Shown: piece by piece, positions 23,501 to 33,199 of the stretch | Layout of the letters: the number at the start of each line of letters is the position of its first letter | Numbering within the stretch: position 1 is the first letter of the stretch | NCBI GenBank assembly: GCA_022495005.1 | Contig: JAGYXB010000520.1 | Coordinates: forward strand, 36,991 to 100,990 | Direction of reading: 5' to 3' | DNA: 64,000 bases | From: Rhyacophila brunnea | Taxonomy: Eukaryota; Arthropoda; Insecta; Trichoptera; Rhyacophilidae | The notes under the pieces: model-generated | Database searches by the model: none | What the model saw: only the letters and a program-made list of their open reading frames with translations | Told to the model about the DNA's origin: nothing | Made by a program: the position numbers and the translations under genes

Positions 23501-23630
23501 GAATGTATGTAAAATGTATTGGGCAATTGGATCTCACGAGAGAAAAAAGGATTTCATTTTACGAAACTTTTCTTTTGAACAAACATGTATAAAAAATATT
23601 ACTATTGGGAGAAATATGTTTTTTTTCTGA
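20559..23630 (+). pseudogene. N-terminal relic of QN-type transposase
   Basis: A small first exon (20559-20631, MRSRAAKILNMAKKQYESEM) ends in a GTAAGT donor. The next coding segment begins after TTTTCTAG at about 22905 and includes an acidic stretch, FVDFSDDDIADEDYIPS (22949-23149). Then KPVRGR, KKRDDCLPYLGKHN, a Cys-rich block (CAKCRHQCSANFS in a shifted frame), ERLNVCKMYWAIGSHERKK and DFILRNFSFE follow, ending near 23630. This order (acidic region, basic region, Cys motif, W..R) is the N-terminal half of the transposase-like family carried by the other two copies. Several stops and frameshifts break it and the catalytic half is missing. Confidence 0.6.
21603..21707. mobile_element. Small palindromic MITE, TGCCGGGTC family (copy 1)
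   Basis: The arms read TGCCGGGTCTACACTGGCAA on the left with the complement (TTGCCAATGTGGACCCTGCA) on the right, and CATGTCGC..GACATG continues the fold. TAA flanks both sides, a 3-bp TWA duplication typical of Harbinger/Tourist MITEs. A related copy lies at 24882-25006. It is nested within the transposon at 20169-23992. Confidence 0.75.
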
Positions 23631-24037
23631 TTTTTATACTTTTGATAAAATAATATGTTTGTGAAACTATTGTAAATATTGCAAAATTGTATGAAAAAAA
23701 ATATATGACATAGTCACCATATACTGTGTTTTCTGTTTTTGTACTTTAATTTGTCACCGAAAATGCACTGTCAAGTACTACCTTCATATTTTTTCCAAAA
23801 AGTAGCAAACCTGCGGTTATTTTTTAATACCACATTAAGAAATTTGTAGCCAATAAAATGATCTGCAATTTGAAATGCATAACTACATGACCTTTTATAT
23901 ATATAAAAAAAGTTAGGAGCATGCAAACTTTCAAACTCGATTATATCAAAACTAGCATTTTTGACTTAATGCTTATTCGCAGAATACCCACGATTGGTGC
24001 TTGAAAAAATATTACGCCAGATAGGATTCGAACCTGT

Positions 24038-24371
24038 TGTTATGTGCTATTCAAATTACGTAACTATTAGTGAGTCAACTATATCAGTAGCTTGACTCTG
24101 GCTGGAAACAATGAGTTCATTATTTTACATGTTCAATCATGTTTCATTTTTGGTTCCTTGCATCATAAATATTATTCTTGCCTAGTGGCTATCCAGTATA
24201 TAAAAGACTATTCAGTTCTTCTTCTAACGAGAAACAGATATTGTAGTAATATTCAAACTTTATATTAGTATACCAGTAAAAGTGTTATGTGATTTTATGT
24301 TATAAAATGGAAAATAAAGGACAACATTAATTTTAATTAATAATATCTTTTAATAACTCCAACCCATAACA
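24038..24371 (+). mobile_element. Solo LTR of a retrotransposon, 334 bp
   Basis: It starts TGTTATG and ends CATAACA, perfect 7-bp inverted ends with TG...CA, flanked by a 4-bp duplication CTGT (24034-24037 and 24372-24375). It contains a TATA-like TATATAAAAG at 24197 and AATAAA at 24313 on the plus strand in the right order for an LTR. There is no internal region, so it is the product of LTR-LTR recombination. A 4-bp duplication suits gypsy or Bel-Pao types. Confidence 0.85.
24197..24206 (+). promoter_or_regulatory. TATA box of the solo LTR
   Basis: TATATAAAAG lies 160 bases into the LTR, with the polyadenylation signal AATAAA 107 bases downstream. The order and spacing fit the U3-R promoter layout of insect LTR elements. 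Confidence 0.6.
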
Positions 24372-24425
24372 CTGTATACACCGGATTCCGGCTGATGTGC
24401 TTTACCAATTTAGTCACCTATCTAA

Positions 24426-25994
24426 TTACGGCGTAATTAACTATCCAAAATTCACTTATATCGGTCATTGGCCTTCGCAGCTTGGCCGGAATACAGCTTC
24501 AAGTCCTTTTCCAAATTTATGATATAAAATTATATCAATTTTCTGCACATAGGTGAAGGGTAAGCGAAAAGAATAATCATTGTCACATTAATTCAGTTTT
24601 GAGATTAAGTGAAAAAACTTAAACTGGTTATATGTACTACTAAACTTAAATTAAAAGTTACCTTACATGTTAATTTAATATTAATTACATTTACAATTCA
24701 CTCTGGTTAAATATAGTTTTGAAAAAAAATAATTACATATAATATACTCGTACTTACAATAATATTTTCCTAGTCAAATGTTTGTGATAATGATCTATCT
24801 TTTGAATATCAATGATTTCTGTCCGAGGTCAGTGTTTGGACAATGATTTTTATTATTTATTTATAATTATGCCATAAAATGCCGTGTCCACACTGGCAAC
24901 CTCATTAAATTTCATGATAATTATCAAAATTTGTTTGACCAAAAATTATTTTAATCGAAATTTAATGAGGTTGCCAGCAACATGTTGCCAATGTAGACGG
25001 TCTCTAATAACTTACAAAGTTCTCCACTACATGGCATCATTAACTCTTTTTGCGAACAATGGTCTTTCTGTCTGCATACCCTTCAGGTAGTATTGAAAAA
25101 GTAATATAAACTTATGTACCTAGTTAGTACCAAAACAAGTCAATTTTAAAACTCATAACTCTCTAAAATATTTCTCTTTAATTCTATTTGCCAATAAAAT
25201 AAAACAATTTCATCATTTGTGAGATATCTTCCCTTGCACGGAGTCATAAGTCCATCCCTACGATTGGTGGGTAGTGATACACTCCTGTTACAGGCGGGCT
25301 TCTCCCGGTGTAAAATAATCATTTAGTAGTCATAAGTCGAAACGTAACCCTGACCTCTAGAAACGGCTTCATAAAACATCTAATCTGATTCCTTGCTCAA
25401 CTACGTAATTTTTTTTATTCATAAGTAAAGGCCTTCGTCCGGTGTGTGAAAATCATATACTGGGCGGAAGTGTAATTAAGATAAATTTAATTTAATTTAA
25501 AAAGTATAAATGATGATGGATGAAAGAGATAATTTTAAGACTAAATATAATGTATAAAATATTTATTATTAAAGTATTTAAATCTAATAAATTTTGCCGG
25601 CAACGTTAAAATCTCCGCGCGCCTGCGCCGAGGTGGTCCTCGTGATTCGTCAAATCAAAAGGATCATGCGATAAAATTTGGCCAATCCGAGAGTCCTTTT
25701 TGCATGGTCGGCGTGGGTACGGGAAATTTAAAAAGAAAAAAAGAAAAGTTAGTAAGCGTCCTTTGTAAACCGTGTACGGACCTGCGAAACTGATTATAAA
25801 AACAAAATATGTAAAAGACTACAAAATAACGTTGTGCAACTAAATATTAAAATATATAACGCTAAGACCCGCACAAGAAAGACTTGGTGTTTTATTTAAC
25901 TTAACAAATATAAATATAACGTTCTTTTTTGTGAATCCGGGGTTCGATGGACACCTGAGCTAGCCGCTGGAACCGGGTCTAGGACGATTTGACA
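24426..25994. other. Intergenic DNA with a MITE at 24882-25006
   Basis: Apart from the MITE, nothing is recognised. The part from about 25600 to 25990 is richer in GC (CTCCGCGCGCCTGCGCCGAGG) and may be an old LTR or untranslated region, but no TG...CA boundaries or coding block support that. Confidence 0.35.
24882..25006. mobile_element. Small palindromic MITE, TGCCGGGTC family (copy 2)
   Basis: TGCCGTGTCCACACTGGCAA on the left is mirrored by TTGCCAATGTAGACGG on the right; inside, CCTCATTAAATTTC mirrors GAAATTTAATGAGG. The termini match the MITE at 21603-21707 closely while the centres differ, so both were moved by the same transposase family. Confidence 0.7.
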
Positions 25995-26112
25995 CCGCGA
26001 ACTGGCCTCCGGCGATTGGCCTCCGGTAATTGGCCGCCGGTATAATCGGACGCCGGTCCAATTGGACGCCGACCCAATTGGCCTCCGGGAGGATTGGACG
26101 CCGCACAGTTGA
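25995..26112. repeat. 16-bp GC-rich minisatellite
   Basis: Seven head-to-tail units of about 14-16 bp follow the pattern ATTGGCCTCCGG plus 2-4 variable bases (for example ATTGGACGCCGACCCA). Units differ at one or two fixed positions (C/A in GGC/GGA). It stands out from the AT-rich surroundings. An ORF that starts in it (26030) is incidental. Confidence 0.8.
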
Positions 26113-26590
26113 ATTAAATGCGCAAAGGAATAGACGTACGTTACGATTTATTGGAGTAAATAAGCAAGTCAGTTTAATATGCTTCTATCTTCTCAGTAGT
26201 TGTACCTTATACATTTCGCGCTTGACACATTTTTAATATATATTGAGAATAATTATTATGCCTTATGATGTTTATTAAAAGAAAATAATTCTTCCCTCGT
26301 TAAAACTTAAAGATGTGCATAATCAATTAATTTATTGTGTATACATGGGTACTTATTTATATTTGCAACAAATATTAAAAATAATGTTAGATGTTAGAAT
26401 GAAAATAACATTATATTTCAGTGTTTTATCGACTACATATTATAATAAAGCTTAAACATGTATATTATTATGCATAGGTACGTGCGTATTTTAAGATACT
26501 CGTAGTATGAAATTACAAACAAAATATTAAGTAAGTTATCTGCTAAGTATAAATGTTTCAGTAGTTTGATTGATAAACTACTTAGGTACT
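26113..26590. other. AT-rich spacer between two minisatellites
   Basis: Nothing recognised on either strand. Confidence 0.35.
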
Positions 26591-26594
26591 GGGT

Positions 26595-26663
26595 GCCGGA
26601 CGAAATCCCGAAGGCCGAAATCCTGAATGCTGAAATCCCGAATGGCCGAAATCCCGAATGGCG
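26595..26663. repeat. 16-bp minisatellite, GAAATCCCGAATGGCC type
   Basis: Four to five units of GAAATCCCGAATGGCC with small changes. It runs directly into GGGTCGCGACCCATAGTTTG at 26666, which looks like a hAT terminus, so the minisatellite may be subterminal to a hAT element. Confidence 0.75.
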
Positions 26664-26665
26664 GG

Positions 26666-26698
26666 TGGGTCGCGACCCATAGTTTGGGAAACCATGAT
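26666..26698. mobile_element. hAT-type terminus fragment
   Basis: The complement reads CATGGTTTCCCAAACTATGG then GTCGCGACCC, a common hAT end. No matching second end or 8-bp duplication was found nearby, so only a fragment is claimed. Confidence 0.45.
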
Positions 26699-27714
26699 CT
26701 ACAATATCATTACAATTAATATGTACAGAAGGAACCCACTTTATATCTTACTATAATACGACATTTTAATATTTTTTGATTACTAGTCCGTTTGTTACAC
26801 TTACCCCAATATTAGGGTAAGTGTAACTAAATTCACCATTATTCCAAAAGTTCTTCAAAACCATAACGTATTACATGCATAGAAAGGTAATATATCATTT
26901 AATGGATATTGATACTTAAATTAAAACTTTTGTATAGATTTTCAACAAAAATGATCTCTATCATTTTTTTTGGGGTAAGTAGTATACTAATGTATGTAGA
27001 GCTAGTGATGTCCCGAAACAAAAATGACATTTTTTATTAGGTAGGTACTTAATTATTTAATGTGGTTATCTCAGCAACAGGAGTGGTAGGTAAATCAATC
27101 AAAGGCTTTTGAAGATTAACTTATAATTTTATTCGTCTCGAAAGAGCACAAATACAAAGTATACAATACAGGAATGCAGAGTAAACCTAAAAATAGTCAG
27201 TAATTATATGACAAAGATGTAAGCACTTACAGTAAAATCAAAATGATAAAGAGGTTTGTCGATTGTGTGCGGCGTGAGAATAAGTGTACGAAAGAATGAG
27301 TTAAATTTGAAATGTTATAATAGCTTCACCAAGAATTAACAGGGTAAAATATTATTTTTTTAGCTCGAAACAGTGAGCATTAACAAACAGTTGATGAAAT
27401 TTAATATACCTAAGATGATTATTTTCGTATTATTACAAAATTAATTAACAATCAGCAAAAATAAAATCTGGATACAAATAGAGAGTAAGATATAAAAGAA
27501 AAAATAATAATTAATACACAAAAACATTAAATCTCTAGTAACGTTTTGGGTCTCATTCTCGAATCATTCTTTCGTTTTTACTGTACTTACAATTCAAGTT
27601 AAGTGCTTACTTACAAAACTATTTATTCTAACTTAATTATTTCAAATTGCAATATTTGAAATTGTATGACTAGGTACCTACTGAATATTGTAACCAGAGA
27701 TTTTTGTTTTGAAA
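26699..27714. other. Intergenic DNA with a GGGTAAGTGTAA palindrome
   Basis: A perfect hairpin lies at about 26796-26828: TTACACTTACCCC, AATATT, then GGGTAAGTGTAA. The same TTACACTTACCC block recurs at about 29113. Otherwise AT-rich with no recognised gene. Confidence 0.5.
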
Positions 27715-28110
27715 ATTATTTCGCCTCTTCGTCCAGTTGATGGTTGAGGCAATATGCAGATGACATCCTCTTCTTTCACTTCGTAAATGTCTTCTACTCT
27801 TGGAAATAAAAACATAGTTTCGTTTTATTTTTTAATCGTTTTAAGTTTTCGAGCAAACTTTGTCAGAATTCTGTCACCTTGCTCAAATTTTTTATTATAG
27901 CTCTGACAAAATGTTTCACAGTTTTTTTGTAGCAAATTATACTACCTACAATCCATTTTCCAATCTCTAACATTTCTGAATTAGATGCAACTGCAGTATC
28001 ATCAAACGGATCAAACATTGATATAGTCTTGCATATTATCTTCGCTTTCGTCACTTGATGTCCATGACAAATCTTCTTCCGATGACATGGGTTCGTGTTT
28101 TTTTTGTTTT
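27715..28110 (-). pseudogene. C-terminal relic of a pogo/Jerky-like transposase
   Basis: On the minus strand, MSSEEDLSWTSSDESED (from about 28089) is followed by GKWIVGSIICYKKTVKHFV, then a shifted frame with FEQGDRIL, FPRVEDIYEV and DVICILPQPSTGRRGEI. This tail (GDWV..Y....K.FVG, FP..D...V, ILP.P...RRG) occurs at the C-terminus of many insect pogo/Jerky-like transposase proteins. The N-terminal and DDE parts are missing. Family placement is by motif memory. Confidence 0.5.
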
Positions 28111-29530
28111 GGTGTTATTGGTTTCAATACCTTCTACTGCATGTTAGTTTTGTCTTGCAATGGCTTTATTTTCTTTTCTATTGGGACATTATTTTTCATT
28201 CGCTATATAACATCATAACATGTAATCACTTCTGCTCCTGGGGCAACCATTTTTCTCTTATTCTTTATAGGCGCATTACTACTGATAGAATTCAGCAAAA
28301 GTGTTTCAAACAAAGTTTTTTTCTATATTTTCTGCAGGAATCTTTTGTAACAGTGGCATTTCTATTAAACTTTAGGTAACTTCTTTATTTAGTAATTGAA
28401 AAACTTTGCAATCCAGAATTATAGGCTTAGAAGAACATTTTTGAGTCAAACAGTCCCCATACAAATTGACGAATTTTGTTTCTTCTACAGAAAATTCGAT
28501 TTATAGCGATTTTCGCGAATTCGAAATCAAATTTTCAGAGTCCCTTGGATTTGGAATTATCTAGGTTATACTGGTGTACAAATTCTTACATATAAACATT
28601 GTATTTCAATTACGAACATTTTCGATCTTCGATACTTCGATCGATATAAATAATGCGTCATGTCCCATCACTAGTTAAAATATTGACTTTGCAAATTCAT
28701 AGAAAATATATGGGGGAAGTGTGACACAATACAAAGGCACACTTACCCCACGTGTTTACTTTCGTGGGGGAAGTGTGTCTACTTGATTAAAGGTTTCAAA
28801 TGCTTATAATTCAGTAAAACGATAACACCACGTGAAGCAGCGTATCAAAACACATATACTCACCAATTTTACAACCACAATGTGCAGATTTCCGTGTTTA
28901 AAAAAATATTTTAGTAACAGCTACCATCTCACTCGTCGACTTCAAAATGTCGTCTGGAGAATAATCCATGTAGTCACCTCAAAAAACATGGTATCGACAC
29001 CATTTCTGATTATTTTTATAAATCGGTGACTTTGCTATCACCTTTCCATAGATGGCATCATCCAATTTGTAGTAGATACTGAGATATCTTAGTAGCTACA
29101 CTTATCCCAAAGTTACACTTACCCGACTCACCTTATGTGAAAACTACTTTCCAAATGTTAAAGTTTTTTTTTTGTGAATTTTGATTATTGCATTGTGCGA
29201 TTAATTCACACCCTTATGTAAGCCTAACTAAGTTTGCCAAGTAAAAAAATTGTGTTCAGCAATTAATATTGTTTACGACAGCAACATTCATCACACCAGG
29301 ATTAACAAAATAGCGGGAAAATAGTGCGTCGAAAGTGCTCCGTTGTGTTTTGTGATTTTTTCCGCCATTTTCTTTGTGCCACGGTAAGAAAATGTTTCAA
29401 TAGCCTTGCCATTTTGTCTACATCTAAGTGTTTATCAATAAACTGACGATTTAAATGATTTCGGGATAAAGCCAGGCATTTGAACTTTAAATTTAATTTT
29501 AAGGTTAAGTGTTCATTGTCTCTGTTTAAA
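28111..29530. other. Intergenic DNA with GGGGAAGTGTG motifs
   Basis: Blocks such as GGGGGAAGTGTGACAC (about 28712) and CACACTTACCCCACGTG (about 28737) surround 28.7 kb, and TTACACTTACCC recurs at 29113. These may be terminal or subterminal sequence of an element running from about 26.8 to 29.1 kb. No reading frame is recognised. Confidence 0.4.
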
Positions 29531-30475
29531 GCATGGGTGGCCAAACCGCGGCTCACTGGGTGTCAACTTGTGGCCCGCGGAGCTATGAGGAAATAAAAAT
29601 AATATCAAATGCTGCCTTTTTTCAATTTCCCAACGCCATCTCATCTTATGTCAGAAAGTTATATCACTGATGGCATTTTATTTTCGAAATAGTTACCCAC
29701 CTACATGATGTTGATAGTCGTCTACAAGGAAAAGATCAATTAATTAATAACGAGAATAATATTATTTCCGCATTCCAGATTAAACTTAGGCTTTGGGAAC
29801 AACAGTTAAGGACAAAATTTCCTACATTGTTATTGCAAACAGACGTGATGGTGGGGTGGCGGAAAAACACGATTCATTGATATCCGACTAGAACCTTGAA
29901 TTTGAAAACCAATTTCAAGATGTTAAAAAGCACTTGTGCTTTTTGCTGCATTTGCAACGCCATTCTCCGTTGACATGAATTTATTACCGGGAAATTTACA
30001 AATGGAACATTGTGAAATATATTGCGATGAACAGTAAAAGGAGAAATTCCATTAGGTTGGTTTGGAAGAGTTTTACAAAACATATTTGGACAAGGAGAAA
30101 TATCCTGCATTTTACGAACATGCTCTAATGATGACTTCGCTATTTGGAAACACTTACACGTGTGAACAGCTTTTTAGTCGGATGAAGCATATCAAATCCC
30201 GATTGAGAACACGAATCACTGATGTGCATTTGGAAAAACTCTTTGCGTGTAGGAACAACCTCATTTGAAATCGATATTGATGCACTTAGTTCTGCCACAC
30301 AAAATCAAACTTCTCACTAAATTTTATTATTTTTATATTATTCTGTTTATTTTTTATTATTTAAAAAAGTCTATGCTTGATTCTCATTTTTGTTTTATTT
30401 TATTAATGTAATTAATATATAATTCTTTTTTGTTTTGTATAAAAAAAATTGGTTGTGCGGCCCGGTAGGAAATCT
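29531..30475 (+). mobile_element. hAT element relic (Charlie/GTF2IRD2-like)
   Basis: The left part starts CATGGGTGGCCAAACCGCGG with TGTGGCCCGCGG, and the right part has TTGTGCGGCCCGG (30453), the usual ends of this hAT group. Between them lies a transposase relic. The 8-bp duplication was not identified, so the exact ends are approximate. Confidence 0.6.
29690..30268 (+). pseudogene. hAT transposase C-terminal half, decayed
   Basis: Fragments DSRLQGKDQLIN, IKLRLWEQQLRTKFP and FYKTYLDKEKYPAFYEHA are followed by the dimerisation region SLFGNTYTCEQLFSRMKHIK and RTRITDVHLEKLF (30062-30268). These match the end of GTF2IRD2/ZBED-like hAT transposases. Stops interrupt the middle part (about 29870-30060). 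The BED finger and most of the catalytic domain are absent. Confidence 0.75.
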
Positions 30476-30596
30476 GGAAAAAATGGATGAAAGCAGAGGT
30501 CTGTAACGTGTAAACCCGTCACCAAAAGAAACCATCAAATTAGTTTCTCAACTGGTAACATTCAACGCTGCTAAGAAATACGACTGGCCGTACGGA

Positions 30597-31118
30597 TTGA
30601 CGGCCGCGTCGAGAAGGTGGGAGGGACGCGGGGGGCAGTGGCAAGGAGCCCGGCCGAGGAGCAGTGTTGCCAGCCATACTATAATTATAGTACAATACTA
30701 TAATTTTGATTCTGCAAAAAATGTAAAATACTATAATTTTACGCAGAATATGCCAAAATACTATAATTTTAAAGGATTCGAGCCGAAAAATGTTCCTGTA
30801 CTATATTTTTTACAGAAATACTATAATGTTTACGCCTTTGTACTATAATCAGCATAGAAAAATATGGCAACACTGCCGAGGAGAGGTTTCGCTCTCTTTC
30901 TACTTTGTACGGTTGCGCGGCGCGGACGTCTGGCTGCGTGCTCGGGCGGTCCGCCCGCGCACGAAAATGGTGGAGATATTCGTATACCAGTGCCCTTTAG
31001 TGAGAATTACCTGTGGTATGGTTACCCACAAAGTGTACCCAAGGACGTGGTAAAGGGAGGACTTACGAGGAGAACTCTTTCATCTCCGTCATGCCACCGC
31101 ATGGCGGAATTCATGTAA
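30597..31118 (+). other. GC-rich segment with an ORF split by a MITE, unrecognised
   Basis: The sequence outside the MITE (30662-30875) is GC-rich, unlike its neighbours. The ORF fragments 30597-30660 and 30876-31118 are in the same frame once the 214-bp MITE and one 8-bp duplication (222 bases, divisible by 3) are set aside, which would give about 99 residues ending RTLSSPSCHRMAEFM. No domain is recognised and the ORF may be fortuitous. Confidence 0.3.
30662..30875. mobile_element. hAT MITE with ACTATAATTTT repeats, 214 bp
   Basis: The ends read CAGTGTTGCCA and, at the right, TGGCAACACTG. A perfect 8-bp duplication CCGAGGAG flanks it (30654-30661 and 30876-30883). The interior has five or more copies of TACTATAAT, many as ATACTATAATTTT. 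It is non-coding, mobilised by a hAT transposase in trans. Confidence 0.9.
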
Positions 31119-31359
31119 ATATGTATTCATAATTGTCATTCATTTTCATCATGTGTCGTGTAGGGTAAGAATCATTGCTGGGAACGGAGACGCTCATGTG
31201 AGGGTCTCCGTCCATTTATCTTCTTTATAATCTTTTGTACATCATCGCTGGACCAATCTCTTTGATTAAATGTTACCGCGTCACAGCGATATATTTGTAA
31301 ACTTCTTTCAATTATCAACCTAAATTCCCATCAAACACAAATGGTCTTTTGCAGCTGTT

Positions 31360-31640
31360 TCCCTCCCAAAGAAAAGCTTGCTGGCGTCCACCCTGTTGGA
31401 CGGAGGTACCTTAAAGGTTAGATGAAACATGCAAACCTAACTCCAGACTCTTTGTGAGTCTAGGAATCCACGCCATGGGAGATGCTTTCCGGCGTGGGTT
31501 TAGCTGCTCTGAATAGCGGCTAAATCCACTCCCTTTGATAAGGTGAATCTCATGCTCTACACCGGAAGGTGGCAAAGGCAGGTGGAGGTAAGAGCGAGGT
31601 CGGCACGAGCAGCACCAGAGTTATAAGTCCGACGTAGGTA
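31360..31640. ncRNA. Cluster of four hairpins, possible structured RNA
   Basis: Consecutive stems: CGTCCA/TGGACG (31385-31402), AGACTC/GAGTCT (31445-31461), CCACGCC/GGCGTGG (31468-31497) and GGGTTTAGCT with GGCTAAATCC (31496-31527, two G-U pairs). All fold the same way within 145 bases. The sequence is GC-richer than its surroundings. It could be a retroelement untranslated region or an RNA gene. No family is recognised, and strand is unknown. Confidence 0.4.
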
Positions 31641-31755
31641 AAGTCATTAACCCTCATTTAAGTACATTCATTACATATGAGTATCAGTCTTGTATGTAGG
31701 TAAGTATTTATCTTATTAACAATTAAAGAACTTTCAGTTCATACTACGTTACAGG

Positions 31756-33199
31756 TCTTCAATGATTATATAAAAAAGTTTTACACCCTTATCTATTGAA
31801 AACAAAAAGACAACTCCCCGTTTTACTTTTTGTTGACGGACACAAAACGCACCTCTCTCTGGAAGTGAGTGAACTGTGTAAAAGCTTGGACATAGTTCCG
31901 GTAGCTTTATATCCAAACGCAACAAGATTGTTGCAGCGAACCGATGTTTCAGCATTCAGGCCCTTTAAGCAAGCTTGGAAAGAAAGTGTATTGAAGTGGA
32001 GGCGAGAAAATCCCTTAGCAGCACTCACAAAAACAGATTTTGTTCCTGTGCTCAAGGAAGCTGTGGTAAACGGCATTAAGCATTCTACTGTTATAAATGG
32101 TTTTAGAACCACCGGTTTGTGTCCATGGAATTGTGATGCAATCAATTTTAATAAATGCCTAAGACATCAGAAAACTATTGAAGAATCAAATACCAAAGAG
32201 AAGGCCAAAGACAATCCCAAAGAAAAGTCTCTATCGAAAAATACGTTTTATAACATAGTGGGAGAGAAAAAATTGAATGCCTTGCAAAATCTTACCGAAG
32301 ACTTTCTAATAGACAGTAACAAAATCCTGAAAAAGCTTTTGAACTATTTCCAACATGATGAAAAGCACCAAGAATCAGAAATATTACATGAGGAAATCAC
32401 TATAGAAGAGATGCCAATTTTATTTTTGGATATCCTTGATAACTCACAGTTTGATTGAGTTACTGTGCAGAAATCTATTGAAGAAATGGGAAAAAACAAA
32501 TTTGAAAAAAAAGAATACAAAACTTTGCTTGAAAGTGACTAAGTTACTTTAGATAAAAACGAAATGGAGATTCCGGAAAGTGATTTAATAGCAACGTGCG
32601 AAGATCATGTAGTTAAAGAAAGCAAGATTATGGATATTATTAGTCAGCAGAAAGAATATTTAACCTCTGTGAAATTAAGTGACGTTTTAGTAAAACGAAA
32701 ACACCTCAAAGAAAAGGCGTTAAAAAAAGAGAAAGAGTTTCCTTTGTCTTAACTTCAGATGAATGGCAAAGCAAGGAAACTCAGAAATGGAGAGATAAAA
32801 GTCTTGAAGAAAAAGAGAAGAACAAGTCAAGAAAAGAAAAGAGGAGAGAATCCAAAAACAAAAGGAAGTGAAAACTAAACCTGACAAAAAAACAACAGCA
32901 ACGTTAACAAATAAACAGAGTAAAAAAGTGCAGTTCGAACCTGTGCAAAATACAACTAAAAGAGAATGTCAAGTGGAAAGAGAGAATATGATACCCGAAA
33001 CGAAAAGAATCAAAGTATTGGCCGATATAAGATTGAACATGCCTCTGGTGCCAATAGTTAACCAACAAGTCTCAATCCCATAGTTGACGAAGACAGGAAA
33101 AATGATGGGATTAGAGATCCTTTTGAGAAAATTTAAAGCAGCCGTAAGAAATCATATACGCTGGAAGAACTTGAAGCCATTTTAAACGATGATGATTAA
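31756..33199 (+). pseudogene. pogo/Jerky-like DDE transposase relic
   Basis: After an acceptor-like TTACAG at 31755, the frame reads VFNDYIKK, then LLFVDGHKTHLSLEVSELC and ALYPNATRLLQRTDVSAF (31796-32458), the second half of a DDE_1 endonuclease domain; relatives have QP where this has QR. Later pieces include SVKLSDVLVKRKHLKEK, FVLTSDEWQSKETQKW with a Lys/Glu-rich run, and a final SYTLEELEAILNDDD ending at 33199. Pieces lie in different frames with stops at about 32456 and 32540. The CENPB-type DNA-binding part and first catalytic Asp would lie upstream and were not found. Confidence 0.75.

Larger units (their letters stand above)
20169..23992 (+). mobile_element. DNA transposon with 4-bp target duplication, QN-type transposase family (copy 1)
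   Basis: The terminal inverted repeats start CGTAGGTATTCTGCGAAAAA (left) and CGTGGGTATTCTGCGAATAA (right, complement), running about 35 bp to AAGTCAAAA. The 4-bp sequence ATTG flanks both ends (20165-20168, 23993-23996). The TTCTGCG...GCACTAAGTCA part of the repeat recurs at about 20403, a subterminal repeat. The interior carries an N-terminal transposase relic, and a MITE is nested at 21603-21707. Boundaries, duplication size and CG termini match two other elements in this window (43580-45634, 50502-53135). The 4-bp duplication recalls the Sola superfamily; that placement is my inference. Confidence 0.88.
24008..24425 (-). mobile_element. tRNA-derived SINE relic split by a solo LTR
   Basis: On the minus strand, 24418-24397 reads GGTGACTAAATTGGTAAAGC (A box region), then GCCGGAATCCGG and, across the LTR insertion, GGTTCGAATCC (B box, 24034-24024), then CTATCTGGCG. 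The T-arm pairing is imperfect and no acceptor stem closes, so this is a SINE head or tRNA pseudogene, not a functional tRNA. The solo LTR at 24038-24371 lies between its D-arm and T-arm halves. Confidence 0.65.

Noticed and set aside
26030..26236. 68-codon ORF in the 16-bp minisatellite
   Set aside because: The coding look (repeated Arg/Gly/Trp) comes from the repeat unit and runs out in AT-rich sequence.
26997..28677. Possible element with CTAGTGATG ends
   Set aside because: Only about 10 bases match and no flanking duplication was found; the overlap with the GTAAGTGTAA frame is unresolved.
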